From the NCBI GenBank assembly GCA_038528385.1, contig JBCBET010000001.1:744001-808000 (forward strand): 64,000 nt of DNA, read 5' to 3'. This document shows positions 52,192 to 60,777 of the stretch, piece after piece. Source of the DNA: Shimia_B sp038528385. GTDB taxonomy: Bacteria > Pseudomonadota > Alphaproteobacteria > Rhodobacterales > Rhodobacteraceae. How positions within the stretch are numbered: the stretch's first letter is position 1; each line of letters starts with the position of its first letter. The translations under genes were made by a program, and so were the position numbers. The notes beneath the pieces were generated by a model. It made no database searches. It was not told the DNA's origin and saw only the letters and a program-made list of their open reading frames with translations.

Positions 52192-53820
52192 ATGGGCTGG
52201 ATGCAGGACGAAGTAGGCTTGGACAAGCGCGCGGCGAACTTCGTGCCGCTCACCCCGCTCTCCCACCTGCGCCGCGCTCGGGAGGTGTTTCCAGAGCGTA
52301 CGGCGCTGATTTACGGAGATCTTTCGCTGACCTACGCGGAGTACCATGACCGCGTGACCCGCGTAGCCTCGGCACTCGCCGCGCGCGGCGTGGAGCCGGG
52401 CGATGTCGTCGCCACGCTCCTGCCCAACGTGCCCGCGCAGGTGGAGGCGCATTTCGCCGTCCCAGCCACGGGGGCCGTGCTCAACACGATCAACATCCGC
52501 CTCGACGTGGGCACCGTGGCCTACATCCTCGGCCATGGCGGGGCGAAGATCCTCCTGGTGGACACGCAGTTCATGGACCTCGCGGAGGCCGCCTGCGACG
52601 CCATGGAGGGGGAGGCCCCGCAGATCATCGAGGTGCCCGACGCGGCGGCGGGCCACCCCGCCACGGGCCGCCATCCGACCTATGACGCGCTCATCGACGA
52701 AGGCGACGAAGGCTTCCACTGGATCCTGCCCGAGGACGAGTGGGAGAGCCTCGCGCTCAACTACACGTCGGGTACGACCGGGCGGCCCAAGGGCGTCGTC
52801 TACCACCATCGCGGCGCTTATCTGATGACCATGGGCACGGTGGTGTCCTGGCGGATGACGCTGCATCCGCGCTACCTGGCCATCGTGCCGCTCTTTCACT
52901 GCAACGGGTGGAACCATTCCTGGATGATGCCGGTCCTCGGCGGCGCGGTGGTGTGCTGCCGCGACATCACGGCGGAGGCGATCTATGACGCCATCGCCGA
53001 TCACGGCGTCACCCATTTCGGCGGCGCGCCCATCGTGCTCAACATGATCGTCAACGCGCCGGAGACCGCGTGGCGCCGCTTCGATCACACCGTGGAGGTC
53101 TTCACCGCCGGCGCGCCGCCCGCCGCCGCCACGCTGGCGGCCGTGGGCGATCTCGGCTTCAACGTCACGCAGGTCTACGGGCTCACCGAGACCTACGGGC
53201 ACGTCACCGAATGCCTCTGGGACGAGGCCTGGGACAGCCTGCCCCAGGCCGAAAAGGCCGCGCTCAAGGCGCGCCAGGGCGTGGCCTTCCCTATGATGGA
53301 GGGGCTCGACGTCATCAGCTCCGACGGCACCCCCATCCCGCGCGACGGCGAAGCGACGGGCGAGATCGTCATCCGCGGCAACGCGGTCATGAAGGGCTAC
53401 CTGAAGAACCCCGAGGCCACGGAAGAGGCCTTTGCTGGTGGACATTTCCATTCCGGCGACATCGCGCTCCGACATCCAAATGGCTATGTGCAGATCGCCG
53501 ACCGCGCGAAGGACATCATCATATCCGGCGGCGAGAACGTGTCCTCGGTGGAGGTGGAGGGTGTGCTCATGCATCACCCGGCCGTCTCGCTCTGCGCGGT
53601 GGTGGCCAAGGCCGACGAGAAATGGGGCGAGGTCCCTTGCGCCTTTGTGGAGCTCAAAGAGGGCAAGGCGGCGACGGACAAGGAGCTCATCGCCTTCGCC
53701 CGCGAGCGGCTCGCCGGGTTCAAGACGCCGAAACGGGTGGAATTCATTGAACTACCCAAGACCTCCACCGGCAAGATCCAGAAATTCGAGCTGCGCAAGG
53801 TGGCCGCCGACCTCTCCTGA
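52192..53820 (+). CDS. Acyl-CoA synthetase (medium-chain type)
   Basis: 542 residues of the ANL superfamily. The ATP-binding motif LNYTSGTTGRPKGVVYHHRGAY lies at about 189-210, VYGLTETYGHVT is A5, and HSGDIALRHPNGYVQIADRAKDIIISGGENVSS is A7-A8; PKTSTGKIQK supplies the catalytic lysine. It activates short- or medium-chain acids. The YTSGTTGxPKGVVYHHRGAY form is close to plant AAE1-like and DmdB-type enzymes, but the substrate cannot be read. AAGGAA precedes the ATG. Confidence 0.87.
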   Translation: MGWMQDEVGLDKRAANFVPLTPLSHLRRAREVFPERTALIYGDLSLTYAEYHDRVTRVASALAARGVEPGDVVATLLPNVPAQVEAHFAVPATGAVLNTINIRLDVGTVAYILGHGGAKILLVDTQFMDLAEAACDAMEGEAPQIIEVPDAAAGHPATGRHPTYDALIDEGDEGFHWILPEDEWESLALNYTSGTTGRPKGVVYHHRGAYLMTMGTVVSWRMTLHPRYLAIVPLFHCNGWNHSWMMPVLGGAVVCCRDITAEAIYDAIADHGVTHFGGAPIVLNMIVNAPETAWRRFDHTVEVFTAGAPPAAATLAAVGDLGFNVTQVYGLTETYGHVTECLWDEAWDSLPQAEKAALKARQGVAFPMMEGLDVISSDGTPIPRDGEATGEIVIRGNAVMKGYLKNPEATEEAFAGGHFHSGDIALRHPNGYVQIADRAKDIIISGGENVSSVEVEGVLMHHPAVSLCAVVAKADEKWGEVPCAFVELKEGKAATDKELIAFARERLAGFKTPKRVEFIELPKTSTGKIQKFELRKVAADLS

Positions 53821-53894
53821 GCAAGCGGGCGGGTTTGCCGGGGGGCCGGAATTGCGGTACGCTTCCCCCAAGCAAGGCAGAGCAGCCATCCACC

Positions 53895-54908
53895 ATGACC
53901 GCCCTCAGGGAATATGCCCGGCTGGAGACGACCGGGCTTTGGCGCGCTAACGCGGAGGCGCAGCGGCGGGAGGTGGCCGTGTCCTTCGGCGACGCGACGC
54001 TCGTCATCTCGGACATGACCGGCCGCCCCCTGACCCACTGGTCGCTGGCGGCCGTCGCGCGGCTCAATGCGAAAGAGCACCCCGCACTTTTTGCCCCCGC
54101 GGCGGGAGAAGACAGCGAGCTGCTCGAGATCCGCGACGCCGACATGATCGAGGCCATCGGGAAGGTCCAGCGCGCCATACAGCGCGCGCGGCCGAAGCGC
54201 GGACGCCTGCGCTGGGCCATCCTGGGCGTCACGACGGCGACGCTCGCCTGGCTCGGCATCTTCTGGCTGCCGGGGGCCGTGACCGAGCATACCCTGCGCG
54301 TTCTGCCGGAGGTGACCCGCGCGGAAATCGGCGCGCGCCTTCTGGCGGAGACCGCCCGCATCGCGGGCCAGCCCTGCGCGGATCCCTTCGGTTCCGCGGC
54401 GCTTGAGCGGCTCGAGGCCCGCGTGGCGCCCGATGCGCAGCTCCACGTGCTCCGCGACGGGCTGTCCGGCACGGTGGCGCTTCCGGGCGGGCATATCCTC
54501 ATCGGGCGCTCTGTCCTCGAGGACCATGACGATCCCGCGGTGCTCGCGGGCTACGTCGTGGCCGAGACGGCGCGGGCGGGCTTCCGTGACCCCCTGGGCG
54601 CGCTTCTGGCCCATACGGGCGCCCTGGGCGCGATGCAGCTTTTGACGACGGGCACGCTCTCTGCGGAGAATTACGAGAGCTATGCGGAGGCGGTGCTCCT
54701 CGCACCGCCGCGCTCGGTGCCCGAGGAGCCGCTCTTGCGCGCCTTTGCGGCCCGGGGCCTCGCGACGACGCCCTTTGCCTATGCCGTGGACATCACCGGA
54801 GAAACGACGCTCGGCCTCATCGAGGCCGATCCCTTTGCCGGGCAGTCGCTCGCGCCGCCGCTGGAGGACGGGGACTGGCTCGCGCTGCAGGAGATCTGCG
54901 CGCGCTAG
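53895..54908 (+). CDS. M48-like membrane protein without HExxH
   Basis: 337 residues. One membrane helix lies at about 106-128, after a cytoplasmic N-terminal half. The segment PGGHILIGRSVLEDHDDPAVLAGYVVAETARAG (197-229) follows the M48 peptidase layout PGG..., with AETAR at 223-227 in place of HExxH, so both zinc histidines are missing. It is best viewed as a possible pseudoenzyme of unknown role. It is convergent with the SPOR-domain gene, 6 bases apart. Confidence 0.6.
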   Translation: MTALREYARLETTGLWRANAEAQRREVAVSFGDATLVISDMTGRPLTHWSLAAVARLNAKEHPALFAPAAGEDSELLEIRDADMIEAIGKVQRAIQRARPKRGRLRWAILGVTTATLAWLGIFWLPGAVTEHTLRVLPEVTRAEIGARLLAETARIAGQPCADPFGSAALERLEARVAPDAQLHVLRDGLSGTVALPGGHILIGRSVLEDHDDPAVLAGYVVAETARAGFRDPLGALLAHTGALGAMQLLTTGTLSAENYESYAEAVLLAPPRSVPEEPLLRAFAARGLATTPFAYAVDITGETTLGLIEADPFAGQSLAPPLEDGDWLALQEICAR

Positions 54909-54914
54909 GCGCCG

Positions 54915-56177
54915 TCACTGCCGGGCGAACGCTCTCCTGAAGCCTTGCCCGCGCGCCACGCGGAGCGCTTGGTCAAGCGCGCCCGTGCTCTCGAACGGTC
55001 CGAGGAGGATCACCTGCCGGCGCTGGCCCTGGCGGGTGTATTTGCCGATCCGGGTGGGAAGACCCGCATTGGCGAGCCCCTGCGCGGCCCGGCGTGCTGC
55101 GGCCATATCCGCGAAGGTAGCCACCTGGATCCGTGTCTTCGCGCCCGTGGGCGCCTTCGTCACGTTCGGGGCCGAGCGCGTGGCCAAGGTCGCCGTCTGC
55201 CGCTCCTGCGGCGCGGCGCGCGAGGGGGACCGGTTCGCGGGCGCCGGGCGGTAGCTGGCCGCGAGATCGCGCCGCGAGAGGCTGCTGATATCGGTATCGG
55301 GATAGGTGAGGCCCGGGAATTCGTGCCCGACGACCCGGCGGGTGCGCCGGTCGTAAAGCCGATGGGGCTTCGACCGGGTCCAGGCCAGGTCATAGGCCGC
55401 CGCGCTCCCCGTGACGCCGGCGACGACCTGCGTCCGGCCCGGCAGGCCCCGGTGGGGGTTGAGGCGGCCGTCGTCGAAGACCGGCCGGTAGCCCTTCGGC
55501 ACCGCGGGGACCGAAACGATGCGCTGGGCCCCCGGCGCCGGAGGAGTGCCGACGGGGACCGCTGCCCCCCGCGCCACCGTCCCGAAACCCGAGGACGGGC
55601 TCTGCGCCTGCGGCGTGCAGCGCACGCCCGTGGCATTGTGCCATCGGTTGGATACTTCATCGGCCTGCGCACAGGGCCCCGGCCCGGCGGGGGCGCCACG
55701 GACCACCCGTTGCCCCGTGACCGCCTTTTGCGCCGGCGCGCGCGGTCGGGGCGCGGCAGACGACGGGGCGGTGAGCCCGGACACGGGCGCCACGCGGCGC
55801 GCGGCCCGCGGCGCGCTGGTTTCGGCGGGCGCAGTGACCGGGGGCGGCGTGGCCCGCGCGGCACGCGCAGCGGGCGCCGGTTCGGGCTCTACGGCAGCGG
55901 GGGGCGTAGCGGCGACACGGCTTGGCGCGCCGAAGGTGGGGGTCTGGCCGCAAATCACCTGGCGGTTGCGCGAGACGCGCGGCACCCAGGTAACGTTCCC
56001 GTCCACGCCCGCGCGCAGGTAGATGCACCCGTCATTGTCCACGAAGCTGCGCCCTTCGTAGTCCTGCGGCGGGAAATTCACGGGGCTCGACCCCTCCGCC
56101 AGGGATTTCGCGAGGCTCGAGGTGGCAAGGCACGCGCCGGCGAGCAGAACCGCAGCGGCCACACAAGAAAGGCGCAT
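54915..56177 (-). CDS. SPOR-domain protein, secreted
   Basis: 420 residues. The N-terminus is a signal peptide (MRLSCVAAAVLLAGACLATSS). A long Pro/Ala-rich linker (about 80-240) follows. The C-terminus TRIQVATFADMAAARRAAQGLANAGLPTRIG... QVILLGPF (about 345-400) is a SPOR domain, which binds denuded peptidoglycan at division sites. ATG 56177 is preferred to the upstream in-frame GTG/ATG. It is divergent from nothing; the upp gene is on the same strand with 71 bases between. Confidence 0.85.
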   Translation of the reverse strand: MRLSCVAAAVLLAGACLATSSLAKSLAEGSSPVNFPPQDYEGRSFVDNDGCIYLRAGVDGNVTWVPRVSRNRQVICGQTPTFGAPSRVAATPPAAVEPEPAPAARAARATPPPVTAPAETSAPRAARRVAPVSGLTAPSSAAPRPRAPAQKAVTGQRVVRGAPAGPGPCAQADEVSNRWHNATGVRCTPQAQSPSSGFGTVARGAAVPVGTPPAPGAQRIVSVPAVPKGYRPVFDDGRLNPHRGLPGRTQVVAGVTGSAAAYDLAWTRSKPHRLYDRRTRRVVGHEFPGLTYPDTDISSLSRRDLAASYRPAPANRSPSRAAPQERQTATLATRSAPNVTKAPTGAKTRIQVATFADMAAARRAAQGLANAGLPTRIGKYTRQGQRRQVILLGPFESTGALDQALRVARGQGFRRAFARQ

Positions 56178-56248
56178 ATGTATCCCCCAACACAATATGT
56201 AGCGGGAGCATGCAGCAAGATGCCTAGATAGTAAAGCGTGGTGACCCT

Positions 56249-56878
56249 TTATTTGGTCCCAAACATGCGATCGCCCGCATCCCCTAGCCCCGGCACGATA
56301 TAGCCGTGCGCGTTGAGCTTTTCGTCCACCGCCGCCGTGACGATCTCCACATCCGGGTGGGCCGCCTGCATGGCCGCGACCCCCTCCGGCGCGGCTAGGA
56401 GACACAGGAAGCGGATGTCGCGTGCGCCTGCTTCCTTGAGCTTGTCGATGGCGGCGATGGAGCTGTTGCCGGTGGCGAGCATGGGATCGACCGCGATCAC
56501 CACACGCTCGCCCAGCGCGTCGGGCACCTTGAAGTAGTACTCTACCGGCTGGAGCGTGGCCTCGTCGCGGTAGAGCCCGATGAAGCCCACCCGCGCCGAC
56601 GGGATGAGCTCGAGCACCCCGTCGAGAAGCCCGTTACCCGCCCGCAGGATGGAGATGAGCGCGAGCTTTTTACCCGCGAGCGTGGGCGCCTCCATCTCCT
56701 TGATGGGCGTGTCGATCGTCTTTTTCGTCAGCGGCAGCGCGCGGGTGACCTCGTAGGCGAGGAACTGGCTGATCTCGCGCAGGAGCTGTCGGAAGACCGC
56801 CGTGGGCGTGTCGCGCTCGCGCATGAGCGTAAGCTTGTGCTGCACGAGGGGGTGAGTGACGATGGTGAGCTTGGTCAT
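56249..56878 (-). CDS. upp: Uracil phosphoribosyltransferase
   Basis: 209 residues. VTHPLVQHKLTLMRERDTPTAVFRQLLREIS and GLYRDEATLQPVEYYFKVP are family blocks; VIAVDPMLATGNSS is the PRPP-binding loop. It converts uracil and PRPP to UMP. Its ATG overlaps the add stop as ATGA, and it is the last gene of the nucleoside salvage operon. Confidence 0.96.
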   Translation of the reverse strand: MTKLTIVTHPLVQHKLTLMRERDTPTAVFRQLLREISQFLAYEVTRALPLTKKTIDTPIKEMEAPTLAGKKLALISILRAGNGLLDGVLELIPSARVGFIGLYRDEATLQPVEYYFKVPDALGERVVIAVDPMLATGNSSIAAIDKLKEAGARDIRFLCLLAAPEGVAAMQAAHPDVEIVTAAVDEKLNAHGYIVPGLGDAGDRMFGTK

Positions 56879-57846
56879 GGTCGCTCCAGTCTCTTTGCAA
56901 TCTCGGCGCGGGTGTCGTCGTCGCAGAATGCGGCGGCGAGGGCATTGGCATTGAGCTCGGCGAAGTCCTCCGCGCCCCACCCGAAGGCGCGCTCGAGCCC
57001 TTCGTATTCGCGCGTCATGGTGGTGTCGAAGAAGGGCGGATCGTCGGTGGACACCGTTACCCTCACGCCCCGCGCGCGCAGCTTCTGTATGGGGTGCGCC
57101 GCGAGGCTAGGATAGACGCCGAGAAAGACATTGGAGCCCGGACAGCATTCGAGCGTCACCCCCGCCTCCGCTAGATCGTCCATAAGCGCGGGGTCCTCGG
57201 CGGCGCGCACGCCGTGCCCGATCCGCTCGAGCCCCCAGGTCTCCCAGGCCTCCCGCACGCTCCCCGCGTCGCCCCATTCACCGGCATGGCCCGTGAGGTG
57301 CAGCCCCGCCTCGCGCGCGCAGTCGAAGGCCCAGGTGAAGTCCTTCGGCGTGCCCATGAGCTCCGCTCCCGCGATCCCGAACCCGCGGATGAAGCCGCCG
57401 AAGGTCTCCGCCGCGCAGACCGCCGGCGCCTTCGATTTGTCGGGGCCGAAATGGCGGATGGCGGTGACGACCCCCTTGAGCGTGACCCCGTCCACATGGG
57501 CCTCCTCCATGGCTGCGAGGTACTCGCGCCACGCGCCCAGGTCGCCGCCGCCGCAGAAATCCGGGCTCACGAAGGTCTCGGCGTAGACGACATTGTGCGC
57601 GGCCAGCTCTTCGAGCACCGCCTGCGTCAGCCGCCTGAATTCCTCGGGGCCCGTGAGCACGCTGCAGGCGGCCTCGTAGACGGTGAGGAAATGGTCGAAA
57701 TCCCGGTAGGCGTAGCCGCCGTCCTCCTTGAAGATCGCGCGCAGGTCCTTGCCCTGCTCCGCCGCGAGCCCTCGGATGAAGGCGGGCGGCGCCGCGCCCT
57801 CGAGATGGAGGTGAAGCTCGATCTTGGGGGTGTTCTTCCAGCTCAC
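56875..57846 (-). CDS. add: Adenosine deaminase
   Basis: 323 residues. IELHLHLEGA (about 8-17) carries the two metal histidines, HAGEWGD (about 197-203) a third histidine and the catalytic glutamate, RIGHGV another, and STDDPPFF the last aspartates. It converts adenosine to inosine. GTG start overlapping the deoB stop as GTGA. Relatives can deaminate adenine instead, but the SxDDP form here fits adenosine. Confidence 0.9.
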   Translation of the reverse strand: MSWKNTPKIELHLHLEGAAPPAFIRGLAAEQGKDLRAIFKEDGGYAYRDFDHFLTVYEAACSVLTGPEEFRRLTQAVLEELAAHNVVYAETFVSPDFCGGGDLGAWREYLAAMEEAHVDGVTLKGVVTAIRHFGPDKSKAPAVCAAETFGGFIRGFGIAGAELMGTPKDFTWAFDCAREAGLHLTGHAGEWGDAGSVREAWETWGLERIGHGVRAAEDPALMDDLAEAGVTLECCPGSNVFLGVYPSLAAHPIQKLRARGVRVTVSTDDPPFFDTTMTREYEGLERAFGWGAEDFAELNANALAAAFCDDDTRAEIAKRLERP

Positions 57847-59000
57847 AGCAGGGCCCGTCCCGGTCCGTCGGAGGCGATGCCGAGATGCGCGGCGACGGTG
57901 GCTCCCACATCGGCGAAGGTCATGGGCGGCAGCCGCCCGCCCGGATCGCCCGGGCGGTGGATGAGCACCGGCACCTGTTCCCGGGTATGCTCGGTGCCCC
58001 GCCACGTGGGGTCGTTGCCGTGGTCTGCGGTGAGGACGAGCATGTCGCCCTCGCGGAGTTCCGCCAGAAGTCGCGGCAAGGCGTGATCGAACCACTCGAG
58101 ATGCGCACGGTAGCCCGCCACGTCGCGCCTATGGCCGTAGAGGCTGTCGAACTCGACGAAATTGGCGAAAGTCAGGCTCCCGCTCTCGGCCCTACCCGCC
58201 AGGCGGACAAGATGCTCGAAGAGCTCGCGGTCGGTGCCTTTGACGACGTCGGTGATGCCGCGCATGGAGAAGATGTCGCCGATCTTGCCCACGGCGTGCA
58301 CGGCCCCGCCCGCGCGCGTGACCCAGTCGCACAGCGTGGGACCGGGAGGCGCGATGGCGTAGTCCTTGCGATTCCCGGTGCGTGTGTAGGCGCCAGGCGC
58401 GCCGACGAAGGGCCGCGCGATGACGCGCCCCACCTTCATGGCGTGGAGCCGCGGCGCGAGCGCCTCACACATGGCGAGAAGCCGGTCGAGCCCGAAGGCC
58501 TCCTCATGGGCGGCGATCTGGAAGACGCTGTCGGCGGAGGTGTAGCAGATGGGCCAGCCCGTCTCCCCATGGGCCGCGCCCAGGCGGTCGATGATCTCCG
58601 TGCCCGAGGCGTGGCAGTTTCCGAGAATGCCCCCGGTGCCCGCGGTCTCCGCCGCCGCGCGGGAGAGCTCCGGCGGGAATGCGGGCTCCTCGACCGGGAA
58701 GTAATGCCAGTCCCAGGGCACCGGGAGCCCTGCGAGCTCCCAGTGGCCCGACGGCGTGTCCTTGCCGGGGGAGACTTCGCTGGCCGCGCCCCAGTGGCCC
58801 GCTTGCCAGGGGCCGAGCGCCGCCTGCCCGGAGGCCTGCCGGAGCGCCGCGCCGAGGCCGAGGGCGCTGAGGTGCGGCAGGTCGAGGCCCTGCTCGGCGA
58901 TATGGCCCACGGTGTTGGCGCCCGCGTCGCCGAACTCCGCCGCGTCCGGTGCGCCGCCGATGCCCACGGAATCGAGGACCACGAGGAAAGCGCGTCTCAT
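57843..59000 (-). CDS. deoB: Phosphopentomutase
   Basis: 385 residues, alkaline-phosphatase superfamily. FLVVLDSVGIGGAPDAAEFGD (about 5-25) carries the first metal ligands, GKDTPSGHWEL the catalytic threonine, and LTADHGNDPTWRGTEHTRE the last metal histidine residues. It interconverts ribose 1-phosphate and ribose 5-phosphate. It is coupled on both sides by 4-base overlaps. Confidence 0.95.
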   Translation of the reverse strand: MRRAFLVVLDSVGIGGAPDAAEFGDAGANTVGHIAEQGLDLPHLSALGLGAALRQASGQAALGPWQAGHWGAASEVSPGKDTPSGHWELAGLPVPWDWHYFPVEEPAFPPELSRAAAETAGTGGILGNCHASGTEIIDRLGAAHGETGWPICYTSADSVFQIAAHEEAFGLDRLLAMCEALAPRLHAMKVGRVIARPFVGAPGAYTRTGNRKDYAIAPPGPTLCDWVTRAGGAVHAVGKIGDIFSMRGITDVVKGTDRELFEHLVRLAGRAESGSLTFANFVEFDSLYGHRRDVAGYRAHLEWFDHALPRLLAELREGDMLVLTADHGNDPTWRGTEHTREQVPVLIHRPGDPGGRLPPMTFADVGATVAAHLGIASDGPGRALL

Positions 59001-60304
59001 GGCCCGATCCGATCGTGAAGGAGGTCGGGGGACGCCCCGCGCGTCTCCGAGAGGCTCACCGCCGCGAGCACCGCCCGCACCGCCGCCTCGACCGCGTCTT
59101 CCGTGGCCCCATGGACGAAGGCGAGCGGCGCGCCGGCTTCCACCGAGGTGCCCAGCGGAGCGACCTGCGAAAGGCCGACCGACGGATCGATCCGGTCCCT
59201 TTCCACCCGTCGGCCTCCCCCAAGCGCCACCACGGCATGGCCGAGCGCGGTGCCATCCCAGGCGGCCACGAAGCCCTCTGCCGGCGCCTCTACGGCGCGC
59301 CTCAGCGGCGCCGCGGCGAGGTGTTCCCCGGGGCGCTCGAGCAGGCTCTCCGGTCCTCCTTGCGCGGCGATCATGCGGCCGAACCTCTCCGCCGCCTGCC
59401 CGCCATCGAGGGCGCGGGTGAGCCTCAGATTGGCTTCGGCCTCCGTCGCGCAGACGCCCGACAGCACGAGGAGCTCGGCGCCGAGCGCAAGAGCCACCTC
59501 GACGATGGGACCGCGCGCCTCGCCCCGCAGCACGTCGATCACCGCGGCCACCTCCAGCGCGTTGCCGATGGCGGGTAGAAGCGGCTGAGACATGTCGGTG
59601 ATGAGCGCAGCCGTGGGACACCCCGCGCCGTTGGCTGTGGCCACGAGGCTTTCGGCCAGGTCACGCGCCTCAGCGGGTGTCTTCATAAAGGCGCCGCTGC
59701 CCACCTTGACGTCGAGCACGAGCGCCTCGAGCCCCGCGGCGAGCTTCTTCGAGAGGATCGAGGCGGTGATCAGGTCCAGCGAGGCCACAGTTCCGGACAC
59801 GTCCCGGATGCGGTAGAGCCGCCGGTCGGCCGGCGCGATCCGTTCCGTGGGGCCGACGATGGCCGCGCCCGCCGCGTGCACGAGGCCGCGCAGCTCTTCC
59901 ATAGTGACATCGACGCTCACGCCCGGGATGGCCTCGAGCTTGTCTAGGGTGCCGCCGGTATGGCCGAGCCCCCGCCCGGAGATCATGGGAACGTAGACGC
60001 CCTGCGCCGCCAGCATCGGCGCGAGGAGGAGCGAGACAGCGTCGCCCACCCCGCCGGTGGAATGCTTGTCGAGGACCGGGCCCGGCAGGTCCCAGCGCAT
60101 GATCTCCCCGGAATCCCGCATCCCGGCCGTGAGCGCCACGCGCCCGGCCTCGCCGAGACCCTGGAGACACACCGCCATGGCGAAAGCGCCGCCCTGGGCA
60201 TCGCTCACCGTGCCATCGCCCAGACCGCGCGCGAAGGCGGCGAGGTCCTCCGGTGCGGGGCGCTGGCCCTGCCGGAGCCCGTCGATCAGGAGCCGTGCGT
60301 CCAC
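58997..60304 (-). CDS. deoA: Thymidine phosphorylase
   Basis: 435 residues. DKHSTGGVGDAVSLLLAPM is the phosphate-binding signature, and ISGRGLGHTGGTLDKLEAIPG and VKVGSGAFM complete the active site. It cleaves thymidine or deoxyuridine to base and deoxyribose 1-phosphate. The GTG at 60304 lies 5 bases after the cdd stop; longer frames run into cdd and were rejected. Confidence 0.94.
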   Translation of the reverse strand: MDARLLIDGLRQGQRPAPEDLAAFARGLGDGTVSDAQGGAFAMAVCLQGLGEAGRVALTAGMRDSGEIMRWDLPGPVLDKHSTGGVGDAVSLLLAPMLAAQGVYVPMISGRGLGHTGGTLDKLEAIPGVSVDVTMEELRGLVHAAGAAIVGPTERIAPADRRLYRIRDVSGTVASLDLITASILSKKLAAGLEALVLDVKVGSGAFMKTPAEARDLAESLVATANGAGCPTAALITDMSQPLLPAIGNALEVAAVIDVLRGEARGPIVEVALALGAELLVLSGVCATEAEANLRLTRALDGGQAAERFGRMIAAQGGPESLLERPGEHLAAAPLRRAVEAPAEGFVAAWDGTALGHAVVALGGGRRVERDRIDPSVGLSQVAPLGTSVEAGAPLAFVHGATEDAVEAAVRAVLAAVSLSETRGASPDLLHDRIGP

Positions 60305-60309
60305 GAAGA

Positions 60310-60708
60310 TCAGCTTTTTTCCATGTGGCCCGCGCCAAAGGCACCGGGCAGGAGGGCGCCGATGGTGGTGGCCAGCGTCGCGCCGCTCATAGTGGCCAGC
60401 GTCACCGGAACGTCTGCGGCGCCGAATTCGGCCAGCTTCTGACGGCACCCGCCGCAGCAGGGAACGGGCTCCGGGCTGTCCGCGATGACGGCCACTTCCG
60501 TGATCTGGTATTCGCCCGCCGCGGCCATGGCGGCGATGGCGCCGGCCTCCGCGCAGGTCCCTTCCGGATAGGCCACGTTTTCCACGTTGCACCCCACATG
60601 GATCGCGCCTGAGGCGGTGCGGATGGCGGCGCCGACCTTGAAATCAGAATAGGGGGCATGGGCGTTTTCACGCACGGCCCGTGCGGCCGCGAGAAGATCG
60701 TCAGACAT
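60310..60708 (-). CDS. cdd: Cytidine deaminase
   Basis: 132 residues. CNVENVAYPEGTCAEAGAI (about 39-57) supplies the first zinc cysteine and the catalytic glutamate (CAE), and PCCGGCRQ (about 84-91) the other two cysteines. It converts cytidine to uridine. It is the first gene of the operon cdd-deoA-deoB-add-upp. The ATG at 60708 is the usual start; the frame is open for another 12 codons. Confidence 0.95.
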   Translation of the reverse strand: MSDDLLAAARAVRENAHAPYSDFKVGAAIRTASGAIHVGCNVENVAYPEGTCAEAGAIAAMAAAGEYQITEVAVIADSPEPVPCCGGCRQKLAEFGAADVPVTLATMSGATLATTIGALLPGAFGAGHMEKS

Positions 60709-60777
60709 GCGCCGGACTCTGGCCAGTGCTGCGCCGAATGGCAACCGAGATGCCCGAAGATTCTTTCGCGCGACGCC

